In this document: positions 1-8,514 of the stretch, piece after piece | Layout of the letters: each line of letters opens with the position of its first letter | Position numbering within the stretch: position 1 is the stretch's first letter | DNA from: Mesostigma viride | Lineage: Eukaryota; Streptophyta; Mesostigmatophyceae; Mesostigmatales; Mesostigmataceae | Direction of reading: 5' to 3' | Assembly: GCA_009746045.1 (NCBI GenBank) | Contig: RPFO01001539.1 | Location: 1-37,500 of the forward strand | DNA length: 37,500 nucleotides | The notes under the pieces: model-generated | Told to the model about the DNA's origin: nothing | What the model saw: the letters and a program-made list of their open reading frames with translations, nothing else | The model's database searches: none | Program-made: the position numbers and the translations under genes

Positions 1-560
1 AGCCGGCGCCTGCTGGCCCGGCCGGCGATGCTCCCTCCACCTGGCGGACTTGCTTAAGCAGCACACCACCTCCACCACCTCCACCATCTCGGCACAACTC
101 AAGCAACAAGCCCTCGACCTTCGCGAGGAAGCCGACATCGCGCGGCGCAGCCACAATGTCATCGTCAAGCACTTCGACCAGCAGGCAGGTGAGACCTCCA
201 CGAGCCTTCTTGAGGCATTTAAGCGCGCCATTCTTGCCCCCATGTTACTCACTGGTGAGCTGGACATGTCGGCTGTCCGCCTCCCCCGCGCGGGGGAAGG
301 CTGGCCCGGCACCCGTGCTCCTCACCTTTAAGTACATGGCGGACAAGCTGGCGTTCCTTAAATGCCGCAAGAAGCTCTCGGAGACTCGCTTCACGCTGGA
401 CGACGACTTGACCCTGGCCCCAGCAACAACGGCGACGCGAGCTATGGCCGACCTACCTTCAGCTCCGGCAGAGCGCAAGGGGGAAGCCGGTATACTGGAG
501 GGGGGCGGTCATCCACGTTGACCACAAGCCCTGGCAGCCCCCTCCTGCCACCTCAGACTA
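1..560 (+). pseudogene. LINE ORF1p fragment (coiled coil, RRM-like and C-terminal domain), frameshifted
   Basis: Reading across frames gives a polar helical stretch (LKQQALDLREEADIARRSHN), an RRM-like part (NVIVKHF...LLEAFKRAIL...ELDMSAVRLPRA) and then a C-terminal part (ADKLAFLKCRKKL, FTLDDDLTLAQQQRRREL, YLQLRQ). This order and the DLTxxxQxxRRxL-type core are those of L1-type ORF1p, the RNA-binding chaperone of LINE ribonucleoproteins. The N terminus lies outside the window. Two frameshifts break it: one in the CCCGCGCGGGGGAAGG tract near 285-300, and an extra C at about 418 in CTGGCCCCAG. It ends at a TAG at 558-560 that abuts the 3' end of an opposite-strand LINE. A second diverged copy of the same domain lies at 3240-3606 on the other strand. 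Family identity is inferred from motif pattern and the LINE neighbourhood. Confidence 0.6.
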
Positions 561-2390
561 GGAATATATATTAAAAATATAATTACTTACAGCAGAGTGA
601 AATCACTCAAACCAAAGCAAACGCCCAGCTATAAACCTATATACAGAGCCATGTCAAAGCTCTATACTACGATAAGACCAATGGAAACGCCTAACGGGAG
701 GAACCTAATAGCCCTACTACTGCACCGCAAAATCAGCCCGCGTACGGCGGAGCATGATGTCAGCCATGGCCCGAGTCAGCGCCACCGACAAGCGCTGACG
801 CCAATATGACGTCCAGGTCCGCGCCGACCATGGGGCCCGCTGGCCCTCCAGGTCCAGCCGGTCCTCCCGGAGCCGGCAACACTCCTTGAAGAAGGCGGAG
901 GTCAGGGGCCCCATGGCCCCAAACTCCTCCAGGACAAAGGGCACCACACGATGGTGCCCGACGTCGCCGTAGGCCAGGAGCTTGGCCCGCTCCGCCCGGT
1001 CCGCCGTGTAACCTGCCGTGAGGGAGGCCCCAGCCACGTGGCTAAGAGCCAAGGGCCGCGCCACCGAAACGTCAATAAGCAGATGCCGGCCACCCCCCTC
1101 AAAGTCCAGCACCACGATGTCAGGCCGGTGGTTGGGGGAATAGAAGGCAGCGCCATCCGCATCCTCGGACCGGATGTTCGCGTGGGGGAAAACCGACCGG
1201 ATCATGGCGAGCACCACCGTCAGGAGGACAGTGTGCAAATACAAATACCAATTCTGATTCTGTTGGCCCCCCATGCAGGCAAGGTAGTGAGTCCCCGTGG
1301 GATCCAGCGGCTGCCCACAGCTACCACAAGGCCGCCCGGCCGGAACAAGAGGCTGCGGGGCAAATAGCTGGTGCCGGAGCGCCACCGAGTAGTGGCTGGG
1401 AGCCAAGGCGAATGGGGGGGCCATGGGAAGAGCACGAAGGTACGCCGAGCCCACACTCCGCAAGGAAAGCGAGAACAGCCACGCACGTCCCTGGGCGTTG
1501 AGGTCCGCGAAAAGAGCAATCCAATCAGCCGTGTGCAGAATACCCGCGTAGGTTTTCTGGTGTTTATCGATGACGCGAGCAGGGAATGCGGCGGGAGATT
1601 GAACGGAGGCGACCGAGGGAGTGCCGCGAGGGAGGTGGCGCTGTACCGCCTGAGCGGCACGGACGGGAGAACAGGCCTGCTGGATCTCAGCATAGGCCTC
1701 CTGGATGGCGGTGACGAAGGGCAAAGGGCTGCTGGGGTCCAGGAGGTCAGGCGCTGCTGTTGCCAAAAGGGGCAGGAGCCGGCAGCTTTCCGCCCACGAC
1801 TGAGCGACGGAGCCCAAAAATGCTGCTGGGGCCAGCCGGGCGGCACGAGTCAGACCGCAGCCACCCATCCGTGCAGGCAGGGAGGCAATGCGAATAGCAT
1901 GTGGCGGGAGGTCGGGGCCCGGGACCAGCTGCGCCAAGGCCGACTGGATGCGTTCGTCGTGGCCCTCGGCGGCCAGCCGGACCTGAGCCGGAAGAGCGCC
2001 CCGGAGCCAGTGAACGACGCGAGGGTGAGCGCAAAACCACAGAAGCAGACCCTTGGTCTGCGAATCATGAAGGCGCGCAATCAAGGGCAGTACCTCAGTG
2101 CGTGCCTCGAGGGCGGCCCGCAGAGCATCGATGACAAACGCGGGGTCGCCAACCGGAACGCCGAGGACATCCAACCCATGGAGGCGCTCGTCCCGGCCCA
2201 AGAGCTGGGGCGGAAAGCCGGAGCAATCACCTTGGGGCGAGTACACCGCGCACTTGGCCAGGGTCAACTGGAGGTTGATGTCGGCCACCGCGGTCTGCAG
2301 TGCCAGCAGAGCCGCGGTGGTGTCCGGCACAGGGCCCAGAAGGTAGATATCATCCAAGTAGGCCTGAATAGCGACCGCCGGGTGGAATAT
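561..2390 (-). mobile_element. 5'-truncated LINE with zinc knuckle and restriction-like endonuclease
   Basis: The element begins abruptly at about 2384-2390, just upstream of the RT catalytic motif. It runs through one long ORF and finishes with an AT-rich 3' UTR (about 561-716) against the ORF1p fragment. Abrupt 5' truncation is the usual result of incomplete target-primed reverse transcription. No poly(A) or ATTA tail is seen, unlike the other LINEs in this window, so it belongs to a different family. Confidence 0.65.
717..2384 (-). CDS. LINE reverse transcriptase C-terminal part with CCHC and PD-(D/E)XK-like endonuclease
   Basis: The frame is open from a stop at 2409-2411. No ATG is expected because the 5' end is truncated. 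It starts with the RT palm motif YLDDIYLLG (about 2360-2334; catalytic DD) and continues through thumb/connector sequence (LQLTLAKCAVYSP, LGVPVGD). Further on is a Cys/His knuckle of the form C-x2-C-x9-H-x3-C (CGSCGQPLDPTGTHYLAC). Next comes RPDIVVLDFEGG...HLLIDVSVA followed by a basic AERAKLLAYGD segment, which resembles the restriction-like endonuclease core found after a CCHC motif in R2-type and related LINEs. About 550 residues remain without internal stops, so the copy is young or recently functional. RT and knuckle calls are firm; the nuclease call is inference from the PD...D/E...K spacing. Confidence 0.7.
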   Translation of the reverse strand, partial: HPAVAIQAYLDDIYLLGPVPDTTAALLALQTAVADINLQLTLAKCAVYSPQGDCSGFPPQLLGRDERLHGLDVLGVPVGDPAFVIDALRAALEARTEVLPLIARLHDSQTKGLLLWFCAHPRVVHWLRGALPAQVRLAAEGHDERIQSALAQLVPGPDLPPHAIRIASLPARMGGCGLTRAARLAPAAFLGSVAQSWAESCRLLPLLATAAPDLLDPSSPLPFVTAIQEAYAEIQQACSPVRAAQAVQRHLPRGTPSVASVQSPAAFPARVIDKHQKTYAGILHTADWIALFADLNAQGRAWLFSLSLRSVGSAYLRALPMAPPFALAPSHYSVALRHQLFAPQPLVPAGRPCGSCGQPLDPTGTHYLACMGGQQNQNWYLYLHTVLLTVVLAMIRSVFPHANIRSEDADGAAFYSPNHRPDIVVLDFEGGGRHLLIDVSVARPLALSHVAGASLTAGYTADRAERAKLLAYGDVGHHRVVPFVLEEFGAMGPLTSAFFKECCRLREDRLDLEGQRAPWSARTWTSYWRQRLSVALTRAMADIMLRRTRADFAVQ

Positions 2391-2539
2391 ATATACCAGT
2401 AGTGTAGATTAGTAAGGCTTAGCCTAGCATGTGGCCCACGCGCATGTGCGCCCATAATGGCCCCCATGGATGATGCCTTCAACATTTAGCCATGCTTTGT
2501 CTATAATGGGACCCCCATGGATGTTGCAGAATTTAGCCA
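2391..2539. other. Spacer with CATGG-rich direct similarity
   Basis: Short noncoding spacer. CCCCCATGGATG occurs twice (about 2461 and 2512), each followed by TTTAGCCATGC-like sequence, so it is itself an imperfect duplication. No gene signal is visible. Confidence 0.4.
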
Positions 2540-3080
2540 TGCCATGCAGAGAGATGCTCTCTGTCGAGAAGCCATGTCCTAGCTCTTGTATAGCCATGAT
2601 GATCTTCCTCCCTCACAGGCATGCTCCCCCTTACCCGGGCATAGCGTGATAGACCATGAGGGTGCAGGTGCCTTGGTGCACCTAGAGCAGGGGTAGCTTA
2701 CATTCCCACCCTTGCATGAAGTAGCCTAGAATGTATTAAAAGCCATATGCCCCTTCTCAGGGCTATGTGCTACATCTACTCCCAACGGAGTGATGTTGAT
2801 AATTAATTAATTAATTAATTAATAACTCCGTTGGGAGTATATGTAGCACATAACCCTGAGAAGGGGCATATGAGCCTATAATACATTCTAAGCTACTTCC
2901 TGCAAGGGTGGGAATGTAAACAACACTTGCTCTAGGTGCACCAGGGCACCCGCACCCTCATGGTCTATCACGCTATGCCCGGGTAAGGGGGGAGCATGCA
3001 TGCCTGTGAGGGGGAAGATCATCATGGCTATACAAGAGCTATGGCATGGCTTCTCAGCAGAGAGTGACTCCCTGCATGGG
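2540..3080. repeat. Foldback (inverted repeat) element centred on a TTAATTAA tract
   Basis: The left arm (about 2540-2790) and right arm (about 2825-3080) are near-identical reverse complements, with a centre of tandem AATT/TTAA at 2799-2824. Landmarks repeated in inverse order are CATATGCCCCTTCTCAG, CTCCCAACGGAG, the CCTTGCA(T/G)GAAGTAGC block, ACCCGGGCATAGCGTGATAG and GAGAAGCCATG. A diverged piece of one arm recurs at 13394-13459 and another at 4601-4640, each also next to an ATTA tract. It has no coding capacity. It is either a non-autonomous foldback or two copies joined head to head at their tails. Confidence 0.75.
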
Positions 3081-3239
3081 CACAACATTACTAAATAAGG
3101 CTAGGCATCGTCTGGAGTGTGGCATGCACATCATAGGCACACATGTACATGATTAAATAAAGCGCGGGGCTTAGCTGGGATAGTGCCTCTAGGAGGCGTA
3201 CATGTGACATGGCCACGGTCTATCTATTCTGCACTACTA
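3081..3239. other. Noncoding spacer
   Basis: Contains the outer flank of the foldback and an AATAAAGCGCGG stretch. No gene or repeat structure is recognisable. Confidence 0.3.
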
Positions 3240-3606
3240 CTGCTGTATTCCCCGAAGCTGGGGCGTCTGGAGTCGCTGGGGCCGCGGGGGGGGGGGTCGC
3301 CTGCCAGGGCTTGTGGCCGACGTAGATGGCCGCCCGGCCTTCCAGTACACCGCGGCTGCCCCGCCTTGGTCTGCCGAAGCTGGAGGTAGGTCGGCCATAG
3401 CTCCCGTCGCCGTTGTTGCTGCGCCAGGGTCAAGTCGTCATCAAGGGTGAAGAGAGTCTTCTCGAGCCGCTTGCGGCGTCTGAGAAAAGAAATCTTGTCC
3501 GCCGGGTGAGGAGGAGCGGGGGCGGCCCTGCCTTACCCCGCGCGCGGGGAAGGCGGTGGGCAGCCAGCTCGATCTCACCGTTAAGGCAGAACTCCGTTGT
3601 GAGTAC
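3240..3606 (-). pseudogene. LINE ORF1p C-terminal fragment, second copy
   Basis: On the minus strand the frames read ELAAHRLPRARGKAGPPPLLL, then ISFLRRRKRL, then FTLDDDLTLAQQQRRREL and YLQLRQ. These match the ORF1p fragment at 1-560 block by block at lower identity. A frameshift follows LRQ, so GKPVYWRG...HKPWQ of the first copy is found only in another frame here. It is truncated at its 5' end exactly where the (ATTA)n tail of the LINE at 3631-4592 begins. Function in an intact copy would be RNA binding; this one is dead. Confidence 0.55.
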
Positions 3607-4592
3607 ATTAATTAATTAATTAATTAATTAGACTCGTGCTCCCGTTGGGGAGTCACGGAGCATTAACCCCGATGGATGGATGGATGGGTGCAAACAGTCC
3701 TACCGGTCTAATCTATCTACATCAGCTACATACTACATCTATCTCACAGCATGCTTACTACAACATCTATCTAGACAGCCGCACGCTGCCCTAGGGGAGC
3801 TGTCTGGCGTGCCTCCCACGGGATTGCACACGCGGGCGTTTCCCCACTGGGGGGGGCTCGTTGTCCTCTATGACCTGGGCCCACTTGGCCTTGTCCATCA
3901 TCTTCTTCCAAATCACGGAGAGGCCTAGGCCCCCCATGTCCTCTACTAGCTGTTCTTTGAAGGTGCGGGCCTTGCGGCGTCTAACGTCACTGGGCCCGGC
4001 CCACGTCAGGAGGTGCCGGCCAGGCTGGGCTGGTCGCAGTCCTGCGGGGGGGCCACGTGAGGTGTCTACCTGGTTGGTGCGAGCTAGGTGCCCTACTAGC
4101 TGCAGGCGTCGCTGCTTAATGGTGCTGGTGATATAGGGCATGCCCTGGTACAGGTCCTCATTGCAGACATGAGCAGCATATCCTACTCTGAAAATGGAAC
4201 GCAGCATGTTGGTGACCGCGCCGTCCAGCTTGCGGGCCAGGTCGGCGGTGAGGGTCCACCTCTCGGCCCCATACGTGAGAACAGGAAGGACGAGGACCTT
4301 GAACAGGTCCTGTTTCTCGATCTTGCCCAGGGGCTTGCGCCACAGGGCCCGGTACTGGCGTAAAGCGTGCCAGGCGAGGGAGATGCGATGGTCCACATCA
4401 ACCTCGCAGCTGGGGAGCAGGCTGCCCAGCAGCTTGACGCGGTCCCGATACAGGACTCGAGAGCCGTCGAGGAGATAGAAGAGGGGCGGCGGTGAGTTGG
4501 TGAGCCCAACCGCCAGGGCCTCTGTCTTCTTGCTGACCTCAAGCCCCACTGCACGGGCCTCGATAGCCAGGCAGTCAAGCCATGTCTGCACC
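3607..4592 (-). mobile_element. LINE copy A: 5'-truncated 3' end with (ATTA)n tail
   Basis: The element ends in a tandem ATTA tail (3607-3630) preceded by GACTCGTG and a CTCCC-CAAC-GGGAG stem-loop (minus strand), a GATGGATGGATGGATGGG block and a TAGATAGATG-rich 3' UTR (3631-3790). The coding part is almost identical to the 3' half of the LINE at 11236-13164, so both derive from one recently active family. The 5' truncation point is about 4592, immediately after ...GCAGACATGG. Confidence 0.85.
3791..4591 (-). CDS. LINE ORF2 C-terminal fragment (copy A)
   Basis: This 266-residue open frame starts just after the RT YADD block, so the catalytic core is missing. It covers the thumb and C-terminal region of a LINE ORF2: LEVSKKTEALAVG, RVKLLGSLL, VLPVLTYGAERWTL, MLRSIFRVGYAAHV, then QLVGHLARTNQVDTS and a C-terminal VIWKKMMDKAKWAQVIEDNE. 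It differs from the copy at 12194-12994 by scattered substitutions and small indels, for example loss of two residues in RRLQ-PE-LVGHLA. It is not functional alone. The 5' truncation and tail show that it arrived by retrotransposition. Confidence 0.85.
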   Translation of the reverse strand: MQTWLDCLAIEARAVGLEVSKKTEALAVGLTNSPPPLFYLLDGSRVLYRDRVKLLGSLLPSCEVDVDHRISLAWHALRQYRALWRKPLGKIEKQDLFKVLVLPVLTYGAERWTLTADLARKLDGAVTNMLRSIFRVGYAAHVCNEDLYQGMPYITSTIKQRRLQLVGHLARTNQVDTSRGPPAGLRPAQPGRHLLTWAGPSDVRRRKARTFKEQLVEDMGGLGLSVIWKKMMDKAKWAQVIEDNEPPPVGKRPRVQSRGRHARQLP

Positions 4593-4721
4593 GGTGCTCA
4601 GTGGGAGTACATGTAGCACATATCCCTGACTAGAAGGGGTAATTAATAAAGTAATTAATAAATAGACACGTGACTGCGTCACGTGAGCATAAGTCCTCAG
4701 TGGGAGGGGAACATGGGATGG
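4593..4721 (-). repeat. Composite of foldback fragment and D-type LINE 3' end with AATTAAT tract
   Basis: GTGGGAGTACATGTAGCACATATCCCTGA...AAGGGG (4606-4637) matches the foldback arm at 2830-2865. It is followed by AATTAATAAAGTAATTAATAAA and then AGACACGTGACTGCGTCACGTG. The last part is the 3' terminus of the LINE family at 33376-33993, with its palindromic CACGTGAC-GCA-GTCACGTG hairpin. The similarity stops at GGGATGGAATG (about 4721). Confidence 0.7.
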
Positions 4722-5857
4722 AATGAAAAAAAAGCCACTGAGGGCCATTCACACCACACGCTAACCTTTATCGTGGGATATGCACCACATGCGGGTCGAG
4801 CTCAGGCGGAACGTGAGGCCTTCTTGGACGCCCTCAAGGAGGAGGAGGCCAACATCCCAGCTCGGCACTTCCTGGTTATGCTGCTCGACGCCAACGCCAC
4901 GCTGCCAGTTGGCACTGGGGGCGCTCTGTATTCCCCAACCAACACGACAGCCAACGGTAACACGCCTTTATTTGCGAATCTGCTGGCAGAATCTGCGCTG
5001 GTTGCATGCAATGCTTCTTTCGCACGCCCCGCTGAGCAGCTGGCCACCTTTTTTGGGCCGTCGGATCGGGTGGTGTGCCTTGACTATGTCTGTGTACGCC
5101 GGGCTCAGCGCCCCTCAGTTGTCGATGCTCGCGTCCTGCAAGATTCTGTCAGCACGGTGGAATCTGATCATCGTCTCGTGCTCGCTCGCATCAGATCGCG
5201 GTGTCCTGGGGTGAAACCGTCGCGACAGCTGGCACCTTAGCCAGATTTGAAGGTGCTCCGGATTGTGCTGAAGGATGCCGACAACTGACAAGATGTCAGC
5301 AGAAGAACAGGCCGCTACTATGTCGCACAGGGATGATTTCCTGGCCGTATTCGACGCCCGGCCCGGGGCAGCCGACAGCAGTTACACGCCATATTCCGCC
5401 GCCGGGGGATATTTCAGTGATCCTCCGTGGTGTCGCAGCCAAGTATCGCCTGGCGGCCCGCACCCTTCCCACCTTGCCTCTATCCGCGCCGGCAGCTTGC
5501 TGTCCACCGTCACGCACCGACAGTGGTCGCCGCCAGGCAGATGCTCCGCCGCAACAGAGATCCGATCGCCAAACCAGGGCTGCAAGCAGCTCTGAGGGCC
5601 GCCTACGAGCAGGCTGAGAAGGCAGATGCTCAGCAGATGGTCAAGGACCTGCGCAGCTGCCAGCAGAAGCACGACGGCAAGGGGGCCTGGTTCTGGTACA
5701 AGCGCCTCGGGCACCCGGACGGCCTCGGCCGGCCCCACCGCCACGACGTCCCCGGCGCCCCAGCCAAGCGGCTTCGTACCTGGGCCACGGCCACGGCCGA
5801 GGTCGTGGGGACAGCTGCGCCGCCCCCACCCCTGCTCCCAGCCGCCGCCGCCCGCCC
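4722..5857 (+). mobile_element. LINE copy B, 5' half (endonuclease and linker), continues at 11236
   Basis: This is the 5'-truncated first part of a LINE whose RT half lies beyond a 5.4-kb insert. The two halves share strand and order (endonuclease, linker, RT, C terminus, 3' UTR, tail). The linker (5241-5857) is GC-rich and reads across frames with Arg/Ala/Pro-rich content (RRNRDPIAKPGLQAALRAAY, GKGAWFWYKRLG) typical of the region between endonuclease and RT. It has frameshifts near 5240 and 5520. Confidence 0.75.
4734..5240 (+). pseudogene. LINE APE-type endonuclease domain, N-terminally truncated
   Basis: In frame are FIVGYAPHAG, then HFLVMLLDANATLP (the D-x-N position of the exonuclease/endonuclease/phosphatase fold), RVVCLDYVCVRR (the D-Y-[IV] block) and STVESDHRLVLARI (the catalytic SDH motif). 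These are the C-terminal landmarks of AP-endonuclease-like LINE EN domains, which nick target DNA for priming. The N-terminal metal-binding part (N, E) is missing at the 5' truncation near 4730. Upstream in-frame codons come from the preceding unrelated fragment. The frame ends with TAG at 5238-5240 where the family should continue, so a frameshift or nonsense change has disabled it. Confidence 0.8.
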
Positions 5858-5902
5858 CATAGCAATACCCCACCACACTCATCGAAAATGGCTGTGTTTG
5901 AG

Positions 5903-6654
5903 TGTATATTTTTCGCGACCGGTTCAGTCCTTTTCGGTCCCCAAGTACCGTCGAACCACAGCGCGGTACCTAAAATTGCGTAACGGAAACTGAAAGAACC
6001 GAAACTGTAGGATGTTGTCATGGACCGTATGAATGAATTTTGTCGCCCGTACGAGGGATTTGACGCACCGTACGAGGAGTTGTCATGGACCGTATCCGTA
6101 ACCGTACGATGGAACCGCGAGTTATAGTGACCACCTGCCTCCGTGGCAGGGCAGGCAGGGAAGGTAGAGGCTATGGCACTCGTTAATATTAATCGAAGGG
6201 GAAATTTCGCCAAACGTGCAACGTGCGTGCTCACATACGACTTTCGGTGGGTACCTAAAAGGAGTAAAATACTTGCCTCATGGCTTGTTCAAAGCCGACA
6301 GGGCGTACTGTGGGTTTACTGTATCCCTAAGGTGCAAATACTTAGGAGGCGCTGGGAGGCGTGCAAAATTTGATGGCCATTGCCTCGGACATGGTCAGAT
6401 ATGGACACTAGTTAACAGGAAGGTGAGAGTTAACTGGAAGGTGAACAAACTTATGGGAATATCGAAATTTGAAGCGGCAGGCACTCTAAAATTTCAACAA
6501 GAATCGCAGCCTTGGTTGGTCATGACGATGATGCGCAGTTTAAGAAGCGTCAGAAAATGGGGCAGGCTTTAATTTGCACCTTTAGTGGTACGGATTGAGG
6601 CCAGCTGTAGGGCTCTCAGGTCGTTGTTAGTATTAGTGTAGGCTTGCAGACTGT
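5903..6654. other. Noncoding left part of the insert
   Basis: TTGTCATGGACCGTAT occurs at about 6015 and 6080, and CGTACGAGG twice near 6050 and 6074, so there is short-range duplication. No coding or RNA gene signal is recognised. Confidence 0.3.
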
Positions 6655-7251
6655 ATGGCTTCTGGTGCCCCGTGCGAAGGTGTCTATTCTTTATCGTGTA
6701 CTCACGAATCCGAGGCTTCGAATATTTTACAGCTGCAAAGCGTCACGACGGCCGCGGTTCCAGTGGTGCGTCAAGGTTTGGTTGTTATATACATGAAGAG
6801 GGCCGCTCGTGTAACCATTCGCCACGATAGTTTGTGGATTACCTTGGCTGCTCAGGCAGTCTTCAGGATAGCTCTTATGAGCCAAGTTGATGCCGATTTA
6901 TCAATGCAGCGTGACTGCAGCACATACCGGACCTGTGCAGTGAGAATTGCGGACATCATTGCTGCAGCTTTCTTTGTTTACTTGATGGTAACAAAGCTGT
7001 GCAAACCTTCTGGAAGTCAGATATTGGCATGGTTGTGCAGCATTGTGGAAGCTCGATTTGTTCCCCAGTTTCTTGGCCCTTTTTTTCTATCAATAAGTAG
7101 GTATAGCAATATGGTATGGCTAACCGGCATGCAGGGGTCAGGCAGAGTCGGTATGCTTTCACTGCAAAGGGCAGCAACTTGCACGATGCACAGCTGGCTC
7201 ATACATTATTTGCCTATATATTGCATGCATGAGTATTTCTTTGCATGGTAA
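6655..7251 (+). CDS. Hypothetical 198-residue ORF, unrecognised
   Basis: This is the longest open frame inside the 5.4-kb insert, from an ATG to a TAA at 7249-7251. The protein has mixed hydrophobic stretches (IADIIAAAFFVYLMVTKLC near residues 100-118; FVPQFLGPFFLSISRYS near 137-153) that could be membrane-spanning, but no family motif. It has no homologous second copy in the window to show selection, and its codon use is not distinctive. It may be chance. Confidence 0.2.
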   Translation: MASGAPCEGVYSLSCTHESEASNILQLQSVTTAAVPVVRQGLVVIYMKRAARVTIRHDSLWITLAAQAVFRIALMSQVDADLSMQRDCSTYRTCAVRIADIIAAAFFVYLMVTKLCKPSGSQILAWLCSIVEARFVPQFLGPFFLSISRYSNMVWLTGMQGSGRVGMLSLQRAATCTMHSWLIHYLPIYCMHEYFFAW

Positions 7252-7824
7252 GTGTCTTCAACGTGCATGTGTGCGATGTTTTATCGTGAGTCCAGCGATA
7301 CTAGACTCCATGCGGCATGCGTGTATGATTGCTTCGTTGAACGACAGTAAAATCATGTTTCTTGTATGCAGGGCAGTGAGCCAGTGAGCCAACTGTGTAT
7401 TCTATGCTTATTAGTGTCACAAACATGTCAGTGAGTGAGAAATGGTTGAAACAGCCCTGAAAACCATCAAATCTAGTGGTCACTTACGATCGTGTACTCT
7501 ACCGTATTATACCGTATTATACTTTATACGGACCCTGTGCGTATAAGCGTGTATTACGTATAACGGAACTCTGACCCTGATGGATCGATGGGTGGGGACA
7601 CACAATCCTACCGGTCTAATCTATCTACGACATCAAGCCAACTCTAGTCTAAGCTCTCTACCCTAGCTCTCTTCATGTATTATTTAGTTAGCTAGCTAGG
7701 TGGTATGCAATGATTGTGGAAATGTTAGGCCATTCGTGGTTGACATGCGTGGACATTCATTTATATTTATTCATTTATTTTTTATTCATGGGCATTGGCT
7801 ATTCCGATTTAATGATGTTATGGG
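7252..7824. other. Noncoding stretch with a diverged LINE 3' UTR fragment
   Basis: About 7574-7640 (TGATGGATCGATGGGTGG, then ATCCTACCGGTCTAATCTAT) resembles the LINE A/C 3' UTR at 3668-3720 and 13524-13575, in minus orientation. Upstream, CCGTATTATA is duplicated at about 7501-7520. Nothing else is recognisable. Confidence 0.45.
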
Positions 7825-8260
7825 TGGTAGCAGTATTATCAAGGAGGAAAATTAGTTAGCATCTTTGACACAGGAGTGTAACTCGCGACTCACACTAACT
7901 ACTACTTGGAATAATGTATATCAATTCAGATCAGTAATTGAGCTTAGCTTGCATGCAGGCCTTATATCAAGGAGACAACCAGATATATTATTATTATCAA
8001 GGAGACAACCAGCGCAGGCCAATAATCATATCAAGGAGACAAATGGGTGGTAGCAGGATTAGTTAGCATCTTTGACACAGGAGTGCAACTCGCGACTCAC
8101 GCTAACTACTACTTGGAATAATGTATATCAATTCAGATCAGTAATTGAGCTTAGATGGCATGCAGGCCTTATATCAAGGAGACAACCATATATATTATTC
8201 TTATCAAGGAGACAACCAGCGCAGGCCAGAAATCATATCAAGGAGACAACCAGCATCTAG
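7825..8260. repeat. Tandem duplication, about 207-bp unit, with dispersed TATCAAGGAGACAACCAG motif
   Basis: ATGGGTGGTAGCAG...TTAGTTAGCATCTTTGACACAGG and all following sequence repeat once with few changes (short frames at 7865 and 8072 are 207 bp apart). Inside each unit a short motif, TATCAAGGAGACAACCAG with or without CGCAGGCC, recurs at about 7967, 7997, 8028, 8170, 8200 and 8236. It is the same motif that forms the hairpin arms at 8396-8477. Confidence 0.8.
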
Positions 8261-8395
8261 TCTCTACACGTAAGGCAGCCATAATTGCAATGCACAAGGC
8301 TACACATTTCCATCACCATTCATATTCATCATCCTGAACGACTCAAACACGCGGACAAGATAACGGCAGGCTCGAGCTACCATGGTCCGGATTCT

Positions 8396-8477
8396 CCCGA
8401 TTTCTGGCCTGCGCTGGTTGTCTCCTTGACACTATGATGATTATCAAGGAGACAACCAGCGCAGGCCAGAAATCGGG
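8396..8477. repeat. Perfect hairpin, 34-bp stem and 14-nt loop
   Basis: The left arm 8396-8429 (CCCGATTTCTGGCCTGCGCT...) and right arm 8444-8477 are exact reverse complements around the loop CACTATGATGATTA. The right arm contains the dispersed motif TCAAGGAGACAACCAGCGC. The structure is either two motif copies in inverted orientation or a transcribable long stem. Confidence 0.85.
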
Positions 8478-8514
8478 CGTATGCTCACATGATACGGCAT
8501 TGGAATATCCCATG

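Noticed and set aside
1371-2402. 343-codon plus-strand ORF opposite the RT frame
   Set aside because: Shadow of the GC-rich minus-strand RT gene; no motif in the plus frame, while YLDD, CCHC and nuclease motifs are all on the minus strand.
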